From: an uncultured Rhodocyclaceae bacterium
GTDB taxonomy: Bacteria > Pseudomonadota > Gammaproteobacteria > Burkholderiales > Rhodocyclaceae
Direction of reading: 5' to 3'
Length of the DNA: 8,336 nt
Assembly (NCBI GenBank): GCA_937892345.1
Contig: CALAGF010000239.1
Span: 1 to 8,336, forward strand
Shown: positions 5,665-8,336 of the stretch, in pieces
How positions within the stretch are numbered: the first letter of the stretch is position 1
Layout of the letters: each line of letters opens with the position of its first letter
Translations under genes and position numbers: made by a program
Notes under the pieces: generated by a model
Told to the model about the DNA's origin: nothing
Databases searched by the model: none
Seen by the model: the letters and a program-made list of their open reading frames with translations, nothing else

Positions 5665-7056
5665 ATGAGTACACCGATTAACAAGGTACGCGAAGCCAAG
5701 CTGGCGCTTTACCGCAAGAAGGGGAAAATTCACGCCAAAGCGAGCACGGGTAAGTTCAATACCCTACGCTGGGCCATGGTTTGGTTCACCCAAATCATTT
5801 TTTACGGAACTTGCTGGTTGACCGTGGATGCCAAAGGTGCCACGCGACAAGCTGTCCTGATGGATATTGCGCACGAGAAATTCTATCTGTTCGGCCTGGT
5901 CCTGTGGCCTCAGGACGCCCTATTGATGGCTTTGGCCCTTATTCTGGCGGCCACGGCCTTGTTTTTCGTCACAGCAGTGGCTGGCCGCTTGTTCTGCGGA
6001 TTCGCCTGCCCGCAAACGGTGTACACGTCCATCTTTGCTTGGATTGAGCGCCGGGTCGAAGGTGATCACCTCGAACGCGTAAAGCTGGACCAAAGCCCGA
6101 TGAGTGCTCGAAAGCTGGCGCTGAAAGCCACCAAACATGGGCTATGGTTCATCTTTGCTGCCTGGACGGCGATTACCTTTGTCGGTTATTTCACCCCCAT
6201 CCGGGAAATGCTCCCGGCTTTGCCAGATTGGAGTGTTGGCCCTTGGGAAGGCTTCTGGCTCATCTTCTACTGTGCATTTACCTATGTGCAGGCTGGACTG
6301 GCACGCGAGGCCGTATGTCAGCACATGTGTCCCTATTCTCGTTTTCAGGGGGTAATGTTCGACCCGGCAACCCGAAACGTCAGTTACGATGCATTGCGGG
6401 GGGAAGTGCGCAATACACGGCGCCAATTGGGCAACACGGGTGATTGCATCGACTGTGGCATTTGCGTTCAGGTCTGCCCAACTGGCATCGACATCCGGGA
6501 TGGCTTGCAATACCAATGCATCAATTGTGGTCTCTGTATCGATGCCTGCGATCAGGTGATGACCAAGATTGGCGCACAGACAGGGCTCATCCGGTTTATG
6601 TCCGGGAGGGAGGTTGCCGGGGATACACAACCACAAAATCTTTTCGGGCGGCCCCGTGTCCTGATCTACCTGAGCTTGCTCTTGGTGTTGAGTCTCATGG
6701 CGGCCTGGGCACTTGCTGACCGTTCCTTGCTGCTTGTGGACGTGCTTCGGGACCGCGGTGCCCTGCATCGCGAAACTGCCGAGGGAACGATTGAAAACGC
6801 CTACACATTGAAACTGATGAACCTTGATGAGCTTGAGCGAAGTTTCATGATCGAGGTCACTGGACTCCCCGGGATTCAGATTGTCGATAACCAGGAGGTT
6901 GCCGTAGACGCCGGCAGCATCCGGCCGCTTTCTCTAACGGTTGCCATGCCCGGCGAAACTGCCAGCACTGGCATTCAGCCGATTCATTTTCGAATCTCGG
7001 CCAAACACGACCCAGCTCTTTCAGTCGTCGAAAAGAGCAGCTTTGTTCTGCCTTGA
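5665..7056 (+). CDS. ccoG: CcoG (FixG/RdxA): membrane copper-reducing ferredoxin for cbb3 oxidase assembly
   Basis: CcoG proteins reduce Cu(II) to Cu(I) for assembly of cbb3-type cytochrome oxidase in the inner membrane. The product has 463 residues, the usual length. Helices lie at about 34-54, 78-106, 157-176, 194-213 and 330-350. Conserved membrane-side cysteines occur in CGFACPQT (C111, C115) and CQHMCPY (C218, C222). Two 4Fe-4S motifs follow: C261-x2-C264-x2-C267-x3-C271P and C285-x2-C288-x2-C291-x3-C295. The C-terminal 110 residues form the periplasmic immunoglobulin-like FixG_C domain (residues 378-463). GGAGGGG precedes the ATG at 5665 by about eight bases. The gene usually lies next to ccoNOPQ or ccoIS; here it stands alone and divergent from norEF. 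A hairpin after the stop may end the transcript. The frame is intact and all key residues are present. Confidence 0.95.
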   Translation: MSTPINKVREAKLALYRKKGKIHAKASTGKFNTLRWAMVWFTQIIFYGTCWLTVDAKGATRQAVLMDIAHEKFYLFGLVLWPQDALLMALALILAATALFFVTAVAGRLFCGFACPQTVYTSIFAWIERRVEGDHLERVKLDQSPMSARKLALKATKHGLWFIFAAWTAITFVGYFTPIREMLPALPDWSVGPWEGFWLIFYCAFTYVQAGLAREAVCQHMCPYSRFQGVMFDPATRNVSYDALRGEVRNTRRQLGNTGDCIDCGICVQVCPTGIDIRDGLQYQCINCGLCIDACDQVMTKIGAQTGLIRFMSGREVAGDTQPQNLFGRPRVLIYLSLLLVLSLMAAWALADRSLLLVDVLRDRGALHRETAEGTIENAYTLKLMNLDELERSFMIEVTGLPGIQIVDNQEVAVDAGSIRPLSLTVAMPGETASTGIQPIHFRISAKHDPALSVVEKSSFVLP

Positions 7057-7060
7057 AACC

Positions 7061-7098
7061 CTTTCTCCCGAGCTGTGAGCAACTCGGGAGAGAGGCTT
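7061..7098 (+). terminator. hairpin terminator after ccoG
   Basis: The stem CTTTCTCCCGAG (7061-7072) / CTCGGGAGAGAG (7083-7094) has 12 pairs with one G-U and a ten-base loop, starting five bases after the ccoG stop. It is followed only by GCTTTCG, a poor T-tract, so termination may be partial or the hairpin may mainly protect the mRNA 3' end. Confidence 0.55.
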
Positions 7099-7249
7099 TC
7101 GTGAGGCTGGCATGCGTGCGCGTGCGCTCACTGCATCTTCGGGTGATGCCTCTTGGGCCTGGCTGTTTCCGGTATGCTCAGCCTTGGTCCGCGGGAGAGT
7201 TATGGTTATGTTGTGGCGATTGTGCTGCTGAAAATTGGAAAGGTGAGCC
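7095..7249. other. upstream region of the DUF188 gene
   Basis: This 155-bp leader has no clear consensus promoter. It contains a short hairpin GCATC/GATGC (7133-7149 area) and a possible eight-codon mini-frame ATG 7208 to TGA 7231 (MLWRLCC) behind GGGAGAG. Neither is strong enough to call as a gene or attenuator. Confidence 0.3.
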
Positions 7250-7702
7250 GTGAAAATTTGGGTTGATGCGGATGCGTGTCCGGTTGCTATCAAGGAAATT
7301 CTCTATCGGGCCGCGAATCGGGCAGAGGTGGAATTGACCTTGATTGCGAATCAGATGCTGCGAGTGCCCCCTTCTCCATGGATACGAGCCCTGCAGGTGC
7401 CATCGGGGTTTGATGTGGCAGACGGGCGTATTGTCGCGGAGTCATCTGTCGGCGATATTGTGGTTACGGCAGATATACCGCTCGCGGCGCTTGTTGTGGC
7501 CAAGGGAGCGCTGGTGATTGATCCAAGGGGTGAGTTGCTGGACAAGGGAAATATTCAGGAACGCCTTGCGATGCGCAATTTCATGGAGGGCTTGCGCAGT
7601 AGTGGCGTTGAAACTGGCGGGCCGGCGAGTTTCTCCGCCAGTGATCGTCAGGCCTTTGGCAATCAACTGGATCGCTTGCTGGCAAAAAACAAGCTGCGCT
7701 GA
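7250..7702 (+). CDS. YaiI/YqxD family protein (UPF0178, DUF188)
   Basis: A 150-residue soluble protein of the DUF188 family, which has a PIN/NYN nuclease-like fold but no established function. It matches E. coli YaiI along its whole length: IWVDADACP with acidic D6 and D8, LIANQ, FDVAD, GDIVVTADIPLAA with D75, ERLAMRNFM, and the GP-SFSASDRQAF signature near the C-terminus. The acidic residues are the likely metal ligands of a PIN-type site. The start is GTG at 7250, with the Shine-Dalgarno AAGGTGA five bases upstream; no nearby in-frame ATG gives the conserved IWVDAD start. It stands as a single gene between the ccoG hairpin and a strong terminator. Genomic neighbours give no clue to its role. 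Confidence 0.92.
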   Translation: MKIWVDADACPVAIKEILYRAANRAEVELTLIANQMLRVPPSPWIRALQVPSGFDVADGRIVAESSVGDIVVTADIPLAALVVAKGALVIDPRGELLDKGNIQERLAMRNFMEGLRSSGVETGGPASFSASDRQAFGNQLDRLLAKNKLR

Positions 7703-7730
7703 TTGTTGTTGCCGGGAAGCGGAAAAGAAA

Positions 7731-7766
7731 AAGGACTTGGAGCGATTGCTCCAAGTCCTTGTTTTT
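7731..7766. terminator. bidirectional rho-independent terminator shared by DUF188 gene and rpoD-tRNA transcript
   Basis: A perfect 13-bp stem AAGGACTTGGAGC (7731-7743) / GCTCCAAGTCCTT (7748-7760) with a GATT loop. On the plus strand it is followed by GTTTTT, ending the DUF188 transcript. On the minus strand it is followed by TTTTTCTTTTCC, ending the rpoD-tRNA transcript, and it lies eight bases beyond the tRNA CCA end. Confidence 0.92.
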
Positions 7767-7767
7767 A

Positions 7768-7844
7768 TGGTGGGCCCGCACGGACTTGAACCGTGGACCA
7801 AAGGATTATGAGTCCTCTGCTCTAACCAACTGAGCTACAGGCCC
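7768..7844 (-). tRNA. tRNA-Ile2 (CAU anticodon, lysidine type)
   Basis: A complete 77-nt cloverleaf including encoded CCA. The acceptor is GGGCCTG/CGGGCCC, the D arm GCTC-AGTTGGTTA-GAGC, the anticodon arm GAGGA-CTCATAA-TCCTT with CAT, the variable loop TGGTC, and the T arm CACGG-TTCAAGT-CCGTG. CAU could be Met or Ile2. The C4-G69 and C5-G68 pairs are those reported as TilS recognition elements in E. coli Ile2, and the loop context resembles E. coli ileX, whereas elongator Met has U4-A69 and A5-U68 there. Absence of the three G-C anticodon-stem pairs excludes initiator Met. It reads AUA codons after lysidine modification. It lies seven bases after the rpoD stop, so it is probably cut from the rpoD transcript. 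Confidence 0.88.
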
Positions 7845-7851
7845 GAGAAAC

Positions 7852-8336
7852 TTAGCTGCCGTTGGTGTCGATAAAGCTGCGGAGTTTGTCGGAACGGCTG
7901 GGGTGACGCAGTTTGCGCAGGGCCTTGGCTTCGATCTGGCGGATACGTTCGCGGGTGACGTCGAATTGCTTGCCAACTTCTTCCAGCGTGTGGTCCGTGT
8001 TCATTTCGATACCGAAACGCATGCGCAAGACCTTGGCTTCTCTCGTGGTGAGGCTGTCGAGAATATCCTTGGTGACACCGCGCAGGCTGGAGTACATCGC
8101 GGCATCGGCCGGGGCCAGCGTCGCAGAGTCTTCGATGAAGTCGCCGAGGTGGGAATCGTCGTCATCGCCGATCGGGGTTTCCATGGAAATGGGTTCCTTG
8201 GAAATTTTCATGATCTTGCGAATCTTGTCTTCCGGCATGTCCATCTTCTTGGCCAGCGTTGCTGGATCGGGTTCGGCACCCGTTTCCTGCAGGATCTGGC
8301 GGCTGATCCGGTTCATCTTGTTGATCGTTTCGATCA
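7852..8336 (-). CDS. rpoD: RNA polymerase primary sigma factor RpoD, C-terminal part (gene runs off the right edge)
   Basis: The last 161 residues of sigma-70 are visible; the N-terminal part is beyond 8336. Region 3.0 starts with IETINKMNRISRQ, followed by region 3.1 (TLAKKMDMPEDKIRKIMKIS). The region 3.2 finger is EPISMETPIGDDDDSHLGDF. Region 4.1 (TTREAKVLRMRFGI) and region 4.2 (TLEEVGKQFDVTRERIRQIE, AKALRKLRHP) carry the -35-recognition helix with RERIRQIE, and the tail is RSDKLRSFIDTNGS. All are near-invariant primary-sigma motifs, and the group 1 pattern rules out RpoS or RpoH. The ATG at 8316 is internal, since the frame is open to the window edge. The tRNA-Ile2 gene follows after seven bases. 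Confidence 0.97.
   Translation of the reverse strand, partial: IETINKMNRISRQILQETGAEPDPATLAKKMDMPEDKIRKIMKISKEPISMETPIGDDDDSHLGDFIEDSATLAPADAAMYSSLRGVTKDILDSLTTREAKVLRMRFGIEMNTDHTLEEVGKQFDVTRERIRQIEAKALRKLRHPSRSDKLRSFIDTNGS

Noticed and set aside
6142..6768. 208-codon minus-strand open frame inside ccoG
   Set aside because: Fully antisense to a well-conserved gene; no Shine-Dalgarno or recognisable domain.
7442..7801. 119-codon minus-strand frame over the DUF188 gene, terminator and tRNA
   Set aside because: It reads through a tRNA and a terminator hairpin, so it cannot be a real gene.
7768..7844. Elongator or initiator tRNA-Met
   Set aside because: The anticodon CAT alone would allow it, but acceptor pairs C4-G69 and C5-G68 fit Ile2, and the anticodon stem lacks the G-C run of initiator tRNA.
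1..8336. CRISPR array, rRNA, integrase or defence operon
   Set aside because: No regular spaced repeats, rRNA segments, recombinase motifs or known defence domains are visible in any frame.

Overview
The window looks like a betaproteobacterial chromosome segment of fairly high GC, possibly from a Rhodocyclales-like denitrifier (the order is an inference). The reasons are an RpoD C-terminus of proteobacterial type, a tRNA-Ile2 directly behind rpoD, a CcoG of beta/gamma-proteobacterial type, and an IS66 element of the kind common in Burkholderiales and Rhodocyclales. No rRNA genes, CRISPR arrays or integrases are visible.

Layout. (1) 1-1397, minus strand: one end of an IS66-family insertion sequence with tnpA, tnpB and the start of tnpC. 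tnpC hits a stop codon near the window edge. The terminal inverted repeat ends at 1397. (2) 1398-1733, minus strand: two tiny overlapping membrane-type reading frames. The second is cut by the IS. The first seems to need a frameshift to be complete. (3) 1782-2750, minus strand: an AT-richer gene for an XRE-type helix-turn-helix protein with a long unrecognised C-terminal part. Its upstream region carries a perfect 11-bp inverted repeat. Regions 1-3 read as accessory DNA. (4) 2861-3050: no gene, a tRNA-3'-end-like scrap and a strong rho-independent terminator. (5) 3107-4519, plus strand: a MocR-type (GntR/aminotransferase) regulator. It meets tail-to-tail, with overlapping stop codons, (6) a norE/norF-like pair (5430-4514, minus strand) encoding haem-copper-oxidase subunit III-like and subunit IV-like membrane proteins. 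(7) 5665-7056, plus strand: ccoG, divergent from norE across a 234-bp intergenic region full of CTGTTYC heptamers. (8) 7250-7702, plus strand: a YaiI/YqxD (DUF188) family gene. (9) A bidirectional terminator at 7731-7760, then, on the minus strand, tRNA-Ile2(CAU) and the 3' end of rpoD, 7 nt apart.

How they work together. The norEF-like genes and ccoG share a control region and both relate to haem-copper terminal reductases: accessory subunits of nitric oxide reductase or oxidase on one side, copper reduction for cbb3-type oxidase assembly on the other. This suggests co-regulation under low oxygen or nitrogen oxides. That is an inference, because no catalytic subunit (norB, norC, ccoN) is in view and I see no canonical FNR/DNR box. 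The rpoD end is core housekeeping DNA. I did not find convincing evidence of a new defence or mobile system. The most open items are the XRE protein with its putative operators, the IS-broken small membrane genes, and the heptamer cluster between norE and ccoG.
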